A stretch of DNA of 41,394 nt from Chrysophaeum taylorii (lineage: Eukaryota > Sar > Pelagophyceae > Pelagomonadales > Pelagomonadaceae), in NCBI GenBank assembly GCA_029834535.1, contig JAQMWT010000070.1:1-41394 (forward strand), in the 5' to 3' direction. This document shows positions 40,489 to 41,394 of the stretch, piece by piece (position 1 is the first letter of the stretch; the number at the start of each line of letters is the position of its first letter). A program made the translations under genes and the position numbers. The notes under the pieces were generated by a model. The model made no database searches and was not told where the DNA came from. It worked only from the letters and a program-made list of their open reading frames with translations.

Positions 40489-40867
40489 CCTAGCTTCAGC
40501 TGTCCCACGCTACACTCAGGACGACAGCTTTGACACGTATGTGACAGGCAATTCTGGTTCTCTCATCTTCCAGAAACAGCTCCGCCTTACTCGCTCTCAT
40601 TACGACGATTACCTTACCATGTCGAAACCGATTTGGTTAAATGGTCATATCTCTTCATGGGATCACGCTGGCGCTCCGTCACATCGTCAAATCTTTACTA
40701 GCCCAACATTAGCCACAATAGAATCTCATCCCTACGGCCACTCTCATTATTCGCCTTTCGATCAACCATTGGTCTGCTGCACAATTCCCGACTGCCTGAC
40801 CCATGATCCCTCCTGTTATTATTCGTTAGACCACCCGCTCTACTCAGATGCTCCCCCAGCCACTTAG
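40394..40867 (+). CDS. Large LTR element ORF5, unrecognised
   Basis: 157 codons, overlapping the end of ORF4 in another frame. The text (MEFSYLWAPPDNFIPISSSR, then ILDAHSLASAVPRYTQDDSF) has a more ordinary amino-acid mix than ORF4 and may be the true C-terminal part after a frameshift. Function unknown. Confidence 0.3.
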   Translation: MEFSYLWAPPDNFIPISSSRYDYPHIILDAHSLASAVPRYTQDDSFDTYVTGNSGSLIFQKQLRLTRSHYDDYLTMSKPIWLNGHISSWDHAGAPSHRQIFTSPTLATIESHPYGHSHYSPFDQPLVCCTIPDCLTHDPSCYYSLDHPLYSDAPPAT

Positions 40868-41204
40868 GATTTATCCACCGGCACACACCGTCCCCTATCT
40901 CATTAGCCACCGAGCAAGATGATGATCTGATCTCTCGCACAACATTCGCCATACTTCATCGTTAGCCTACTTAGCATCTTCCTCCACTTTTCTTCTTACT
41001 CACGATCGATGCTTTTCCTTTCTTTGATCATCCGCTCTTTCTCCTTTCTCACTTCACACACTACCTGCGTTTCGTTTTCCTCTATCTCTTTCATGCACTT
41101 CGCACACTTTCCTTCAACGCCTCCTCACGACTCGACATCCATTTGTCCTTGGCCAGACATTTGTTTTGTTTGTCCCAGATTTCGCTCATCACCGAGTTCA
41201 ATCT
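40868..41204 (+). other. 3' non-coding region of large LTR element
   Basis: Pyrimidine-rich (CTTTCTTTGATC, CTCTTTCTCCTTTCTC), no convincing ORF on the plus strand. Leads to the purine motif and 3' LTR. Confidence 0.45.
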
Positions 41205-41213
41205 GCGAGGGCG
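41205..41213 (+). other. Polypurine tract of large LTR element (CGAGGGCG copy 4)
   Basis: GCGAGGGCG immediately before the LTR start TAGAGATAG; position and composition fit a PPT. Three internal copies of the same motif exist at 35425, 37246 and 38853. Confidence 0.5.
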
Positions 41214-41394
41214 TAGAGATAGAAAATTCCATTTAGGGTTAGGACCCCCCCTTAACCTCACATTCACACCTACAACCACTAAATCGCTGTGTCGCACACC
41301 GTGCTGCTCTTTGTGTCGTTAGAGGACAGGACGAAAGGCAGCACTACCACTGCCACCATTCTCTACCAGAGGCACAGTGATTTTTACTGTTCTC
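41214..41394 (+). repeat. Right direct repeat (3' LTR, cut by window end)
   Basis: Matches 33210-33394 with about three base changes and a shorter C run (seven, preceded by A). Continues beyond the window. Confidence 0.75.

Larger units (their letters stand above)
33210..41394 (+). mobile_element. Large LTR element without recognisable RT (LARD-like), right end outside window
   Basis: Direct repeats at 33210-33394 and 41214-41394 differ by about three substitutions and a C-run length, so they look like a young LTR pair; the right copy runs off the window. The interior, about 7.7 kb, is C-rich on the plus strand and has long ORFs with coiled coil and Ser/Thr/Pro/His-rich sequence but no protease, RT, RNase H or integrase motif I can recognise. 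A purine-rich motif precedes the 3' LTR. This fits a large retrotransposon derivative mobilised in trans, or a tandem arrangement of another repeat. Confidence 0.55.

Overview
The window looks like a repeat-rich stretch of a eukaryotic nuclear genome, made almost entirely of nested and decayed transposable elements. Evidence: LTR retrotransposons of the Ty1/copia order, Helitron-like rolling-circle copies with a Pif1-type helicase remnant, a hAT DNA transposon, short retroposed fragments with target-site duplications, and long microsatellites. I see no bacterial operon, rRNA or tRNA gene, and no intact host gene I can name. A fungus, oomycete, alga or other protist all fit; the sequence alone does not decide. 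Base composition changes sharply from element to element (a GC-rich copia element at 13.5-18.9 kb beside a more AT-rich one at 2-9 kb), as expected for independently acquired elements.

Layout. 1-1507: two head-to-tail Helitron-like copies (H1 partial, H2). 1508-9070: a minus-strand copia locus: a gag fragment cut by H2, an LTR with a TATA box, an unusual third ORF (ORF3) interrupted by Helitron copy H3 (3167-4215), and a pol frame (integrase C-terminus, RT, RNase H) that is open except for one stop codon and is truncated at its 5' end. 9233-10382: a small DNA transposon remnant with many inward-facing AAGTTTGRTCAC motifs. 10404-12511: two more tandem Helitron copies (H4, H5). 12512-13480: an unrecognised ORF. 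13485-18928: a complete but mutated GC-rich copia element with both LTRs, PBS, PPT and a 5-bp target duplication. 18941-20569: Helitron copy H6 swollen by about 570 bp of CAGA/GA microsatellite.

20570-24811: degenerate coding-like sequence and two ~315-bp retroposons with TTAG-repeat tails and 10-13 bp target duplications. 25462-28379: a hAT transposon with terminal inverted repeats and a broken transposase gene. 28380-30864: a broken gag-like gene of an LTR element. 30865-32740: the 3' end of a second element related to the 2-6 kb copia locus (ORF3, PPT, start of LTR) in the opposite orientation. 33210-41394: a large, young LTR element with near-identical terminal repeats at both visible ends but no recognisable reverse transcriptase; its interior holds coiled-coil and low-complexity ORFs and four copies of a CGAGGGCG(T/C)A motif, the last abutting the 3' LTR.

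The elements record an order of events: H3 inserted into copia ORF3 without loss or gain of host bases (the two ORF3 halves are in the same frame once H3 is ignored); the GC-rich copia lies within a few bases of H6; a ~70-bp segment is shared in inverted orientation between that copia's LTR and H6. The strongest candidates for something not well described are the ORF3 carried by two copia-like elements, the RT-less large LTR element, and the truncated Helitron family with an atypical 3' end.
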